Shown here one piece after another: positions 1-8,821 of a stretch of DNA of 64,000 nucleotides. The notes beneath the pieces were generated by a model, which made no database searches, had not been told where the DNA came from, and was given only the letters and a program-made list of their open reading frames with translations. How positions within the stretch are numbered: position 1 is the first letter of the stretch; each line of letters begins with the position of its first letter. A program made the position numbers and the translations under genes. The DNA comes from Paucibacter sp. KBW04 (GTDB lineage Bacteria; Pseudomonadota; Gammaproteobacteria; Burkholderiales; Burkholderiaceae_C), in NCBI RefSeq assembly GCF_003852425.1, contig NZ_QAJN01000004.1, forward strand, positions 186,001 to 250,000. The letters are read 5' to 3'.

Positions 1-338
1 GCCACGGCGATCAAATTGCTGATCAAGCTGGGGCTGGCGGTGAAGCCGCTCATCGCGCCCAAGACCGTGGTGGCCATGAAGGCGCCCAGGGCGATGAAAA
101 CGCCGTGGCCGAAGTTCAAGACATCCATCAGGCCGAAGACCAGGGTCAGGCCGGAGGCGATGATGAAGATGATCAGCCCCATGGCCAGGCCTGCCACGGT
201 CAGCGTGGCCCAGGTGCTGGGGCTGCCTATCAGAGGCAAGGCCAGCAAGGCCAGAGCAGCGATCAAGAGCAGGGGAACAAAGTCGAAGCGGGCCTTGGGG
301 ATGGCATCGACTTTGGAAGTTACTGAATTTTTGGTCAT
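1..338 (-). CDS. Branched-chain amino acid-type ABC transporter permease, N-terminal part
   Basis: Only the first 112 codons are in the window; the gene runs off the left edge. The start ATG overlaps the livF stop in a TGATG arrangement, so the two are translationally coupled. The translation has a short cytoplasmic lead, a hydrophobic segment (about residues 21-38), then a second rich in Gly/Ile leading into the LivH-family signature GLTLVFGLMDVLNFGHG. It would be an inner-membrane channel subunit working with LivF, LivG and the periplasmic binding protein. LivH-type is more likely than LivM from the signature. The substrate cannot be told from the sequence. Confidence 0.85.
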   Translation of the reverse strand, partial: MTKNSVTSKVDAIPKARFDFVPLLLIAALALLALPLIGSPSTWATLTVAGLAMGLIIFIIASGLTLVFGLMDVLNFGHGVFIALGAFMATTVLGAMSGFTASPSLISNLIAV

Positions 339-1078
339 CACTGATGCGCTCCCAAGCTCAAACCCAGCAAGCGCTGCTGCAAGCCTTCATCCGCCGCCAA
401 GTCGGCCATGGCCCCGGCGTGGACGACGCGGCCGTCATCCATCACCGCCGCCCGGTCGCCCAAGGCCTTGGCCACCACAAAGTTCTGCTCCACCAGCAGG
501 ATGGTGGTCTGGGTGGACTTCAGCTCTTTCAAGGCTTCCACCATATTGCGCACCATGGCGGGGGCCAGGCCCTTGCTGGGCTCATCGATCAGCAGCAGGC
601 GGCGCGGCTCGATCATGGCGCGGGCGATGGCTAGCATCTGTTTTTGCCCGCCGCTGAGCTTGCCGGCCGGGTAGAGCCAGAATTTCTTCAAGGCCGGGAA
701 CAGGCCGAATAGCCACTCCAGGCGTTGCGTATCCAGGTCCTTGAGCGAACGCGCGCGGCGAGCGGCCAGCAAGAGGTTCTCGGCCACGCTGAGGTCGCTG
801 AAGATGCCCATGCTCTCAGGCACATAGGCCACATCTTGCTGGGCGATTTCCGGCGTGCCCAGAGCGGTGCAGCCCGGCCCGGCGATCTGCTGATTGCTTA
901 GCAAGACCTGACCCTGGCTGGCTTTCCAAAGCCCCATGATGGTCCGCAAGGTGGTCGTCTTGCCCGCACCGTTGCGGCCCAAGAGCATGGTCAGTTGGCC
1001 GGCCGGCACCTCCAGATCCACGCCATGCAGGATGTGATACGCCCCGATATGGGTATGAACGCCGCGCAAGCTCAGCAT
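338..1078 (-). CDS. livF: Branched-chain amino acid-type ABC transporter ATP-binding protein LivF
   Basis: A 246-residue ABC ATPase of the LivF type. Walker A is GRNGAGKTT (about residues 35-43), the signature is LSGGQKQ and Walker B is LLLIDEP, so it should be catalytically competent. It sits in the cytoplasm as one of two ATPases energising the importer. Its start overlaps the livG stop by 7 bases and its stop overlaps the downstream permease start, giving a tight operon order livG-livF-permease. The true solute is unknown; Liv-type systems also carry amides, urea and aromatic acids. Confidence 0.93.
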   Translation of the reverse strand: MLSLRGVHTHIGAYHILHGVDLEVPAGQLTMLLGRNGAGKTTTLRTIMGLWKASQGQVLLSNQQIAGPGCTALGTPEIAQQDVAYVPESMGIFSDLSVAENLLLAARRARSLKDLDTQRLEWLFGLFPALKKFWLYPAGKLSGGQKQMLAIARAMIEPRRLLLIDEPSKGLAPAMVRNMVEALKELKSTQTTILLVEQNFVVAKALGDRAAVMDDGRVVHAGAMADLAADEGLQQRLLGLSLGAHQ

Positions 1079-1839
1079 GGCTGCGGCTCCGTCGCTTGGA
1101 CATCCAGGCCCAGATAGGCTTGCTGCACCACAGGCGAGGCGATCACGGCGGCGGGTTCGCCGTCGGCCACCAGCTGGCCCATGTGCAGCACGATGATGCG
1201 GTCGGCCAGTTCGCGCACGATGTCCATCTTGTGTTCGACCAGCAAGATCAGGTGTTGGCGGCTGGCTTTGAGTTCACGGATCAGGTCGAGAATCACCGGC
1301 ACCTCGTCCACGCTCATACCGGCCGTGGGTTCGTCAAACATATAGACCAGGGGTTGCAGCGCCATCAGCATGGCCACCTCTAACTTGCGCTGATCGCCGT
1401 GCGGCAGGCTAGCGGCGGGGTGGTGGGCACGGGCTTGCAGGTGGACGCGCTCGACGATGTGCATGGCTTCGTCCGTTAACTCGCGGTGCTGCAACCAGAC
1501 CGACAGCAGGCGCAGGCCTTTGCCGGCGCGGGCTTGGACGGCAAGGCGGATGTTCTCGAGCACGGACAGATTGGGGAAGAGCTGCGTCAGCTGGAAGGCG
1601 CGGCCGAGGCCGGCGCGGGTGCGCAGAGGAGCTGGCAGAGGGGTCAGGTCTTGACCATTCAGCAAAACTTGGCCGGCGGTGGCGCGGAGTTGGCCGGAGA
1701 TGAGATTGAAGTAGGTGGTCTTGCCTGCGCCGTTGGGGCCGACGATGGCGGTGAGGGTGCCGGGTTCGAACCGACACGAGACGTTGTCGACCGCTGTGTG
1801 GCCGCCGAATTTAATCGTTAGATCTTTGGTTTCCAGCAT
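1072..1839 (-). CDS. livG: Branched-chain amino acid-type ABC transporter ATP-binding protein LivG
   Basis: A 255-residue ABC ATPase. It has Walker A GPNGAGKTT near residue 34, a LivG-style signature region with LPHGDQRKLE in place of canonical LSGGQ, and Walker B YMFDEPTAGMS. It pairs with LivF. No strong Shine-Dalgarno precedes the ATG. The gene is 413 bases downstream of the binding-protein gene on the same strand, and that gap is almost filled by a very large inverted repeat, so its expression may be set apart from that of the binding protein. Confidence 0.93.
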   Translation of the reverse strand: MLETKDLTIKFGGHTAVDNVSCRFEPGTLTAIVGPNGAGKTTYFNLISGQLRATAGQVLLNGQDLTPLPAPLRTRAGLGRAFQLTQLFPNLSVLENIRLAVQARAGKGLRLLSVWLQHRELTDEAMHIVERVHLQARAHHPAASLPHGDQRKLEVAMLMALQPLVYMFDEPTAGMSVDEVPVILDLIRELKASRQHLILLVEHKMDIVRELADRIIVLHMGQLVADGEPAAVIASPVVQQAYLGLDVQATEPQPC

Positions 1840-1870
1840 GAGCGTGTTGGCAAGTATTTCTTTAGAAGTG

Positions 1871-2225
1871 AGCGCCGGATGCTCGGCTACTGCGCGACTC
1901 CAGGCCGTCGTTGCGGGTCCCCCCGTGAATCCTCACGTAGCGCTGCTACGCTCCGGTTCCCGGGTCCTCCCGCGCCTAGTCCTGAAGCCGCTCGCTACGC
2001 CTCGGGCGCTGACGATGCGGCCTTGTGGCAAAGGGTGATGTCGGCATGCTTCTCAGCCTGTGCCTTGGGTGGACAGCCCATGGCTAGCGCCCGAGGCGTA
2101 GCGAGCGGTTCTTGGGCTAGGCGCGGGAGGACCCGCAGACCGGAACGTAGCAGCGCTACGTGAGGATCTGGGGGAGGACCCGCAACGACGGCCAAGGGCC
2201 GCGCAGTAGCCGAGGATTCGGCGCT
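1871..2225. repeat. Large imperfect inverted repeat, two 140-base arms
   Basis: Bases 1871-2010 and 2086-2225 are inverted copies of each other: by hand alignment 120 of 140 positions match without any gap, around a 75-base loop (2011-2085). Each arm also begins AGCGCC and ends GGCGCT, so each is itself bounded by a 6-base terminal inverted repeat. Each arm holds a nested perfect hairpin CGTAGC-GCT-GCTACG. It fills most of the non-coding stretch between the binding-protein gene and livG (1840-2252). It contains no convincing gene. It could be two inverted copies of a MITE-like element, or an RNA hairpin limiting read-through into livG. Confidence 0.9.
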
Positions 2226-2252
2226 CTAGCTAACCAACGCAACGCAAACAAA

Positions 2253-3461
2253 TCAGCGCTTATTCCGAATCGGCACGACCATCTCTTCCGGCATAATCTC
2301 ACGCACCAACTCCGGCACCCCCCACGCAAACGCGGGATCCACCTTAATCTTGAAGTGATACATCGACTGCATCGCTTGGTGGTCTTCGGGTCGGAACGTC
2401 ATCTTCCCCTTCGGCGTCTCAAAGCTCATCCCCTCCATCGCCTTGATCAGCTTGTTCGTCGTCGTGTCCCCAGCGGTCTTCTTCAAAGCTTCGACCACCG
2501 CAATCGCCGCACTCATGCCACCGGCGGTAAAGAAGTCAGGCGGCGCCTTGAACTGTTTGTAGTGATTGGCCACCAGCCACTCGTTGACCGGGTTCTTGGG
2601 CATGCCGAAATAGTAGTAACTGGCACCTTCCATGCCAGGGAACTGCTTGTACGCCGTCATGGCGGGCAAGATATTGCCGCCGGTGGCGATCTCGATGCCA
2701 TAGCGTTTGAGGTCCAGGTCCGCAATCTTGAAGGGGTTGCCGGCACCGGCCCAGATCACAAAAATAATCTTGCGGCCGGGCTGATCCTTGAGTTTGTCGA
2801 TCAGGCGCTGCGCACCGGCCGTGAAGTCGGTGGTCGTCGTCGGCAAATACTCCTCGTGCACGATCTTGGCCTTTTTGATCGCGTCCTTGAACGCCTTCAC
2901 CCCGTCGCGGCCGAAGGCATAGTCTTGGGCCAAGGTGGCAATGCTCACACCGGCCTTGTCCAGGGCCACGGCATTGGCAATCGCGTCCTGGCTGGAGTTG
3001 CGGCCGGTGCGGAAGATGTATTTGTTCCACTTATCGCCGGTGATGGAGTCCGCCACGGCCGGCTCCACCAACAGAATCTTTTTGTACTCCTCGGCCACCG
3101 GCAACAAGGCCAGGGCAACGCCAGATGAAGACGGCCCCACGGCCAGATCGGCCTTGTCATCGCCATAGGCCGTGGCCAGCAAGCTCTTGCCCACATCGGG
3201 CTTGCCTTGGTCGTCTTTCTCGATCACCACGATCTTCTTGCCCGCCACGGTGAAGGTTCCGCCGGTGGCGTAGTCCAGGCCCATCATGAAGCCGGTTTGC
3301 GTCTGCTTGCCGTAAGCCTCCAGCGGGCCGGTCTTGGAGTACACATGCGCGATGCGGATCTCGGGCCCGGCGGCTTGCGCCGTTAGGGTCGAGGCCAGCG
3401 GCAAGAGCGTAGCCGCAACGATGGCAAAGCCGCGACGAGTCGTGGTCAAAGGGAAAGGCAT
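2253..3461 (-). CDS. ABC transporter periplasmic substrate-binding protein (Peripla_BP_6 type)
   Basis: A 402-residue secreted binding protein. The N-terminus has Arg residues followed by a hydrophobic stretch ending LTAQAAGPE, a typical Sec signal with cleavage near residue 31. The mature part starts IRIAHVYSKTGPLEAYGK, the usual opening of the Leu/Ile/Val-type bilobed fold. The ATG has an AGGAG seven bases upstream. It is the first gene of the transporter operon and is preceded by a -24/-12 type promoter. The ligand is not predictable; amide, amino-acid and organic-acid binders all share this fold. Confidence 0.9.
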   Translation of the reverse strand: MPFPLTTTRRGFAIVAATLLPLASTLTAQAAGPEIRIAHVYSKTGPLEAYGKQTQTGFMMGLDYATGGTFTVAGKKIVVIEKDDQGKPDVGKSLLATAYGDDKADLAVGPSSSGVALALLPVAEEYKKILLVEPAVADSITGDKWNKYIFRTGRNSSQDAIANAVALDKAGVSIATLAQDYAFGRDGVKAFKDAIKKAKIVHEEYLPTTTTDFTAGAQRLIDKLKDQPGRKIIFVIWAGAGNPFKIADLDLKRYGIEIATGGNILPAMTAYKQFPGMEGASYYYFGMPKNPVNEWLVANHYKQFKAPPDFFTAGGMSAAIAVVEALKKTAGDTTTNKLIKAMEGMSFETPKGKMTFRPEDHQAMQSMYHFKIKVDPAFAWGVPELVREIMPEEMVVPIRNKR

Positions 3462-3543
3462 GTCTTGTCTCCTGAGCGTGTCTTGTGAGAGTCGGTCGAG
3501 CCGCTTGCACTCACCGACCCATCGATCTTGTGCCTGGAGCTAC

Positions 3544-3558
3544 GCAACTGCCGTGCCC
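3544..3558 (-). promoter_or_regulatory. Sigma-54 (-24/-12) promoter upstream of the binding-protein gene
   Basis: On the minus strand the sequence reads GGGCACGGCAGTTGC. It matches the RpoN consensus TGGCAC-N5-TTGC at all but the first base, with the invariant GG and GC at correct spacing. The predicted start of transcription near 3532 leaves a leader of about 70 bases before the ATG at 3461. A sigma-54 activator gene lies immediately upstream on the same strand. Confidence 0.75.
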
Positions 3559-3663
3559 AAATCCCCTCACTCAGGGAAGACCCCGAAGCCAGGCCAGCAA
3601 CAGCGCCTACTCAGCACCCAAAGAGCGCCCAGCGCCAGGCCTCAGCTCGCGCGCCGTCCAGGC

Positions 3664-3712
3664 TTCAGACAGCCTGGGCGGCACTTTTGCCTGACTTTCA
3701 GACAGTGTCTAA
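3664..3712. promoter_or_regulatory. Candidate activator-binding sites (UAS) for the sigma-54 activator
   Basis: The nonamer TTCAGACAG occurs at 3664-3672 and again at 3697-3705, 33 bases apart, about three helical turns. The second copy is part of a dyad, TTCAGACAGTGTCTAAA, which contains the perfect palindrome AGACAGTGTCT (3700-3710) and overlaps the activator's own stop codon. The first lies inside the inverted repeat CCAGGCT-TCAGAC-AGCCTGG. Both are roughly 105-150 bases upstream of the -24 element, a normal distance for enhancer sites. Confidence 0.5.
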
Positions 3713-5212
3713 ATTTCGGACAAGCCCTTCGGCCACCCCCAGCTCGGGCCAGCGCGCTAGGCGCTCGTACAAAGAGGCGCGGGAAATCTGCAACAGGCGG
3801 GCCGCGGCCAGCCGATTGCCTGCCGTCTGGCGCAGGGCCCGGGCAATCGCCTCGCGCTCCAGCGCTTCAATCGCCTCGGGCAAGGGGCGCAGCAACATCG
3901 CCTCGGCATGGGCCGGCGTGGGCGGCGGCATCAGGGTCTTGAGCGCAGGACGGGCCAGCTCGCCCGCCGCCGCGCAGCGGCTGCCAAAGCTGCTTGCCGT
4001 CAGCACCGCCTCTTCGCTCATCAAGCTGGCCTGCTCCAGCACATTGCGCAGCTCGCGGATATTGCCGGGCCAGCTCTGCGCCGCCAGCCATTCCAGTGCG
4101 TCGGTGCTCAGCGGCTTGTGCGGCATGGAGGAGCGGCGAGCGATGTCCTCCAGCAAGGTCTCCACCAGGGCCTCCAGATCCGCCATGCGCTCACGCAAGG
4201 GCGGCACACGCAGGGGCAGGACATTGAGGCGGTAGTAAAGATCGGCACGGAACTCGCCACTTGCCACCATGGCCGCCAGATCACGGCTCGTGGCCGCCAC
4301 CACCCGCACATCGACGGCCGTGACCTGATTGCTGCCCAGGGGCTCAAACTCCTGCTCTTGTAAAACGCGCAAGAGCTTGGACTGCAGGGCCAAGGGCATA
4401 TCGCCGATCTCGTCCAGAAACAAGGTGCCGCCGTCCGCCACCTTGAACTTGCCCTCGCGGCCCTTGCGCTCCGCGCCGGTGTAAGCGCCGGGCGCCACGC
4501 CAAAGAATTCGGCCTCCAGCAAGGTGTCGGGCACGGCGGCGATATTGATGCTGACCAGGGGCTTGGCCGCGCGGGCCGAGGCCGCGTGGATGGCGTGCGC
4601 CAGCAACTCCTTGCCGGTGCCGGTTTCGCCCAGCAGCAGCACGGTGGAATCGGTCAGGGCCGCGCGGCGCGCCTGGCGCTTAAGTTCCAGGGCCGCAGGG
4701 CTGGAGCCGATGAAGCTGGCAATCGTGTGCTTGGGCCGGCGGCTTTTGACCTGCTCGGCTGCGAGCTGGCGACGGGTTTCGATCAGCTCCTGCTGCAGCT
4801 CGGCAAACTTTTGCATCAAGGGCCGCAGCGTCGTTTCGGGGTGATCGAGCAAGACCATGCCCAAAGCGCCAATCACCTCCCCCGCTTCGTTGCGCAGCGG
4901 CAGGCGGCTGACCAGAAAACTGCCGGCTTTATTCGTGAGCAGGTCGACCAAAATCGGCTGGCCGGTCTCAATCACCTGGGCCATCAAGGTATTGGGCACT
5001 ACCTCCTCAACCCGGCGGCCGACGAACTCGCGCTCATCGCCAAAACCCAGGGCCGGCAAGAAGCGCTTATAGCCCTCGCTGATCCAGACAATGCGGTGCT
5101 CGCGGTCCAGCACCATCATGCCCTGCACCGAGGTCTCCAGGACCTGGAACAAAGACTGGGCGGCCATGCTCAAAGCGGCATCAAGTCCTAGCGGCAACTG
5201 GTGGGTGGGCAC
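3698..5212 (-). CDS. PAS-domain sigma-54-dependent transcriptional activator
   Basis: A 504-residue enhancer-binding protein. It has an N-terminal PAS sensor (about residues 20-125, [13 protein letters not shown]), a short linker, an AAA+ domain with Walker A GETGTGKE and the sigma-54 contact loop as GAYTGA, and a C-terminal Fis-type helix-turn-helix ([16 protein letters not shown]). I chose the GTG at 5212 because AGGAG lies seven bases upstream; a longer frame exists but has no ribosome site. It points at the transporter operon, which has a sigma-54 promoter, and is back to back with matB. The PAS ligand is unknown. Confidence 0.9.
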   Translation of the reverse strand: MPTHQLPLGLDAALSMAAQSLFQVLETSVQGMMVLDREHRIVWISEGYKRFLPALGFGDEREFVGRRVEEVVPNTLMAQVIETGQPILVDLLTNKAGSFLVSRLPLRNEAGEVIGALGMVLLDHPETTLRPLMQKFAELQQELIETRRQLAAEQVKSRRPKHTIASFIGSSPAALELKRQARRAALTDSTVLLLGETGTGKELLAHAIHAASARAAKPLVSINIAAVPDTLLEAEFFGVAPGAYTGAERKGREGKFKVADGGTLFLDEIGDMPLALQSKLLRVLQEQEFEPLGSNQVTAVDVRVVAATSRDLAAMVASGEFRADLYYRLNVLPLRVPPLRERMADLEALVETLLEDIARRSSMPHKPLSTDALEWLAAQSWPGNIRELRNVLEQASLMSEEAVLTASSFGSRCAAAGELARPALKTLMPPPTPAHAEAMLLRPLPEAIEALEREAIARALRQTAGNRLAAARLLQISRASLYERLARWPELGVAEGLVRNLDTV

Positions 5213-5319
5213 GGGGCGGCTCCTGGGAATTGAAGCAGCAATGTAGCAGTCAGCGGCCGCCTGAACAGGGGGCACAAACGGCAGGACGAAGGAGCCCGCG
5301 CATTGGCGACAATGCGGGC

Positions 5320-6867
5320 ATGAGCAATGCCAACCTCTTCAGCGCCCTGCGCGCCGCTTTCCCTGCCGACCTGGACGCCGTGGCGATTGAATGCGCCGAT
5401 CAGCTGGGCTCCGACGGCCATGCCCTGCGCTACAGCTGGCGCGATCTGGAGCGCGGCACGGCCATGCTGGCCAATCTGCTGCTGTCTCTCGACCTGCCCG
5501 CCGGCAGCCGTATCGCCGCCCACACCGAGAAGAGTGTGGAAGCCCTGATGCTTTACCTGGCGGTGCTGCGCGCGGGATTCGTTTACCTGCCGCTCAACAA
5601 CGCCTACCAGGCGGCCGAGCTGGACTACTTCATCAAGAACGCCGAGCCCGCCGTGCTGGTCTGCGCGGGCAAGAATTTTGGCTGGGCTTCCAAGCTGGCT
5701 TTTATGGCCGGCACCCAATATGTGTTCAGCCTCAACGAAGACCGGACCGGCACCTTGCTGGACCGCGCCGCCTCGCAAAGCGATCAGCACGAGATCGCGC
5801 CCAAAGAGGCGAACGAGCTGGCCGCCATCCTCTACACCAGCGGCACGACAGGGCGTAGCAAGGGCGCCATGCTCAGCCACGGCAATCTGCTCAGCAATGC
5901 CCTGACGCTGAAAGACTTGTGGGACTGGAAGCCCGGCGATGTGCTGATCCACGCCCTGCCCATCTTCCATGTGCACGGCCTCTTCATCGCCTCGCATGGC
6001 GCGCTGCTGAACGGCAGCAAGATGATCTGGTTCGCCCGCTTCGAGCCCCGCGCCGTCATCGAAAAATTCGCCGAAGCCACGGTCTTGATGGGCGTGCCAA
6101 CGCTTTATGTGCGCATGCTGGCCGAAGGCGCGCTAACGCCCAAGGCCTGCGAGCATATGCGGCTCTTCATCAGCGGCTCGGCGCCCTTGCTGATAGCCAC
6201 TTTTGAGGAATGGCAGGCCCGCAGCGGCCATCGCATCCTGGAGCGCTACGGCATGAGCGAGACCTTGATGCTGAGCTCCAACCCCTGCCGCGGCCTGGAC
6301 GGCGAACGCATCGCTGGCACCGTCGGCCCAGCCCTGCCCGGCGTGGGCGTGCGCGTCAGCCGTGAAGATGGCCAGCCCTGCGCGGTGGACGAGATCGGCG
6401 CCATCGAGGTGCGCGGCCCCAATGTCTTCAGCGGCTACTGGCGCATGCCGGAGAAAACAGCCGAGGAATTCAGCGCCGACGGCTGGTTCAAGACCGGCGA
6501 TGTGGGCCGGGTCGATGCCAACGGCTATTTCACGATTGTGGGTCGCGCCAAGGACTTGATCATCAGCGGTGGCTACAACGTCTACCCCGCCGAGATTGAA
6601 AGTTACCTCAACGAAATGGAAGGCGTGCTGGAATCGGCCGTGGTGGGCGTGCCGCATCCCGATTTTGGCGAGGCGGTGATCGCCGCCGTCGTGCCACGGC
6701 CCGGCGAGACCCTGGACGGCGAGGCCATGATCGCCACCCTGAAGCGCCAGATCGCCAACTTCAAGGTGCCCAAGCAGGTCTTTGTGTTGGCGGAATTGCC
6801 TCGCAACACCATGGGCAAGGTGCAGAAAAACTTGCTGCGCCAGCAGCACCAGGGCTTGTTTGCATGA
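5320..6867 (+). CDS. matB: Malonyl-CoA synthetase-like acyl-CoA synthetase
   Basis: A 515-residue class I adenylate-forming enzyme. The P-loop motif is AILYTSGTTGRSKGAM, followed by LPIFHVHGLF and MGVPTLYVRML, which are typical of malonate/methylmalonate CoA ligases, then YGMSET, the GDVGRVD hinge region and the catalytic Lys in NTMGKVQKNLL. The reaction is malonate + ATP + CoA to malonyl-CoA. The ATG at 5320 aligns with family starts; the frame stays open upstream but shows no homology. Its stop overlaps the next start (ATGA). Substrate assignment beyond malonate-like acids is inference. Confidence 0.85.
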   Translation: MSNANLFSALRAAFPADLDAVAIECADQLGSDGHALRYSWRDLERGTAMLANLLLSLDLPAGSRIAAHTEKSVEALMLYLAVLRAGFVYLPLNNAYQAAELDYFIKNAEPAVLVCAGKNFGWASKLAFMAGTQYVFSLNEDRTGTLLDRAASQSDQHEIAPKEANELAAILYTSGTTGRSKGAMLSHGNLLSNALTLKDLWDWKPGDVLIHALPIFHVHGLFIASHGALLNGSKMIWFARFEPRAVIEKFAEATVLMGVPTLYVRMLAEGALTPKACEHMRLFISGSAPLLIATFEEWQARSGHRILERYGMSETLMLSSNPCRGLDGERIAGTVGPALPGVGVRVSREDGQPCAVDEIGAIEVRGPNVFSGYWRMPEKTAEEFSADGWFKTGDVGRVDANGYFTIVGRAKDLIISGGYNVYPAEIESYLNEMEGVLESAVVGVPHPDFGEAVIAAVVPRPGETLDGEAMIATLKRQIANFKVPKQVFVLAELPRNTMGKVQKNLLRQQHQGLFA

Positions 6868-7070
6868 GCACGGCACCGGCCAAGGCACTCCCCGATGATC
6901 GCTGCCCGCGCTGCGGCGGCGGCTTTCATTGCGGCGCCCAGGACGCGCGCTGCGACTGCTTTGATTTGCAGCTCAGCCAGGCCCTGCGCCAGCGCCTGAG
7001 CCAGCAGTACAGCAGCTGCTTGTGCTTGGCCTGCCTGCGTCAGCTGCAGGCCGAGGAATCTAAAGCCTAG
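6864..7070 (+). CDS. Small cysteine-rich CWC-type protein
   Basis: A 68-residue protein with a CPRCGGGFHCG knuckle, a CDC motif and a CLCLACL motif. Eight cysteines in this pattern match the cysteine-rich CWC family of proteobacterial small proteins, probably metal (zinc) binding. The ATG overlaps the matB stop codon, so translation should be coupled. The 3' end overlaps the convergent chemoreceptor stop by four bases. No function is known to me for the family. Confidence 0.75.
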   Translation: MSTAPAKALPDDRCPRCGGGFHCGAQDARCDCFDLQLSQALRQRLSQQYSSCLCLACLRQLQAEESKA

Positions 7071-8599
7071 TTCGACAACTTGAAGGCCCCCACCGCCTGC
7101 ACCAGGCGCTGGGCTTGCTGATTCAGGCCCTCGGCGGCGGCGGCGCTTTGCTCCACCAGGGCGGCGTTCTGCTGCGTGGCCTGGTCCATCTGCGAGACGG
7201 CCGACTCCACATTGCTGACGCCGCTGCTTTGCTCGGCGCTGGCCACGCTGATCTCGGCCACGATATCGCTGACGTTCTTGATCGCACTGACGATCTCGCC
7301 CATGGTCTGACCCGCCTGGTTCACCAGGCCCGTACCCTGCTCCACCTGCTCGACGCTGGTGCTGATCAGGGTCTTGATCTCGCGTGCAGCCGCCGCGCTG
7401 CGGCCGGCCAGGCTGCGCACCTCGGTCGCCACCACCGCAAAACCGCGCCCCTGCTCACCCGCGCGGGCAGCTTCCACCGCCGCATTCAGGGCCAGGATAT
7501 TGGTTTGAAAGGCGATGCCGTCGATGACGCTGATGATGTCGGAGATCTTGCGCGAACTGGCATTGATGCCGCTCATGGTTTCTATCACCCGCTCCATCAT
7601 CTGCCCACCCTGCTGGGCCACGCCGGATGCCCCGGCCGCCAGCTGATTGGCCTGCCGCGCGTTGTCGGCGTTATTGCGCACATTGACGCCTAACTCATCC
7701 ATGGTGGAAGCGGTTTGCTGCAGAGCATTGGCCTGCTGCTCGGTGCGGTTGGACAGATCTTGATTGCCTTGCGCGATTTGCACACTGGCCGTGGCCACCT
7801 CGTCGGCATTGGACTTGACCTCGCGCACGATGTCGGCGATATGGCTTTGCATGGCCGCCATCGAGCCCAGCAGCTGCTGGGTTTCGGCATTGCCCTGCGT
7901 TCGAATTTCGGAGCTGAGAATGCCCTGGGCCATGCGTTCAGCCACGGTCACCGCATGGGCCATGGGCCCGGCGATGGCACGGGTCAACCAGGTCGAGGCG
8001 GCCAGCATCAGTGCCGCAGCGGCCAGCATGGCCAGGCCCATGGCCCATTGGGTTGTGCGCACCGCCTGCTGCGCTTCCTCGTTGAGCTTCTCGCCGTTCT
8101 TCTCGATGGCTTCGCTCAGCCCCGCCATCAGCTTCTCCAACTCGCCGAAGCTGCGCTGCAAGCCCTGCGCAGACTGCTGCGCCAGCTGAATATCCGTCTT
8201 GGCGGCATTGATGACCTGCTTGGCATCGGCGCCATAGCGGCTCATGGTGGGGCGCACATTCTTCAGCGCGGCCCGGCTTTGCTCGGACAGCTGCAGCGTC
8301 TCCAGCTTGTCCAGCGCCTTTTCAAACACGGCCACATGCTCGGCCAAGTCCTTGCTGGCCTCTTCCACATGCTCGGGGTTCTTCTCCATCGCGCCCAGCA
8401 AGGCCAGCTGCGCATCGCCGCGGATGGCGTCATGCATCATGTCGGCTTCTTGGCTCAGCTGCAGGGCGCTGCCGGCCGAGATGGCGTCGTCCACGGCCGA
8501 GCCCAAACGGGCCGAGGAAAACAAACCAATGCCCCCGGTCAGCAAAGCTCCCAAGACGCCGGCCAGGCCCAAGGCGGTGATCTGCGTGCGCAATTTCAT
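7067..8599 (-). CDS. Methyl-accepting chemotaxis protein
   Basis: A 510-residue inner-membrane chemoreceptor. It has TM1 at about residues 9-30, a periplasmic four-helix-bundle sensor (31-185), TM2 (about 188-210), a HAMP segment, and a long coiled-coil signalling domain with the conserved hairpin tip around ISDIISVIDGIAFQTNILALNAAVEAARAGEQ split over the CheA/CheW contact region. The ATG follows GGGAG. No sigma-28 box was found upstream. The ligand is unknown. The nearby cheR-like gene at 15.9 kb belongs to a different signalling cluster. Confidence 0.92.
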   Translation of the reverse strand: MKLRTQITALGLAGVLGALLTGGIGLFSSARLGSAVDDAISAGSALQLSQEADMMHDAIRGDAQLALLGAMEKNPEHVEEASKDLAEHVAVFEKALDKLETLQLSEQSRAALKNVRPTMSRYGADAKQVINAAKTDIQLAQQSAQGLQRSFGELEKLMAGLSEAIEKNGEKLNEEAQQAVRTTQWAMGLAMLAAAALMLAASTWLTRAIAGPMAHAVTVAERMAQGILSSEIRTQGNAETQQLLGSMAAMQSHIADIVREVKSNADEVATASVQIAQGNQDLSNRTEQQANALQQTASTMDELGVNVRNNADNARQANQLAAGASGVAQQGGQMMERVIETMSGINASSRKISDIISVIDGIAFQTNILALNAAVEAARAGEQGRGFAVVATEVRSLAGRSAAAAREIKTLISTSVEQVEQGTGLVNQAGQTMGEIVSAIKNVSDIVAEISVASAEQSSGVSNVESAVSQMDQATQQNAALVEQSAAAAEGLNQQAQRLVQAVGAFKLSN

Positions 8600-8821
8600 C
8601 GAGCGACTCCCTGCTACAACGGTGTCCGCAAGCCTGCTCCAGGAGCCAGCTGTGGAGAGTCCTCACTTGAACCGAAATAACCCCGCCTGTCTAGAGCGTC
8701 GTGGCTGCAAGCAACAGGAATTTTTCGCCTCTACTCCATGTTTTGAAGCCCGCCAGGAGCCGGCATAACGCAAGATCAAAGCAGTTGGGCCTGGGGCCCA
8801 CAAAGGTGTTGCGGCCAGGGC

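Noticed and set aside
1871-2225. Inverted repeat read as an insertion sequence
   Set aside because: No transposase frame lies in the loop or arms and no target-site duplication could be shown; kept as a repeat of unknown type.
5213-5319. Sigma-54 promoter for matB between the activator gene and matB
   Set aside because: TGGCGACAATGCGG has the GG but no TTGC at the right spacing, so it does not qualify.
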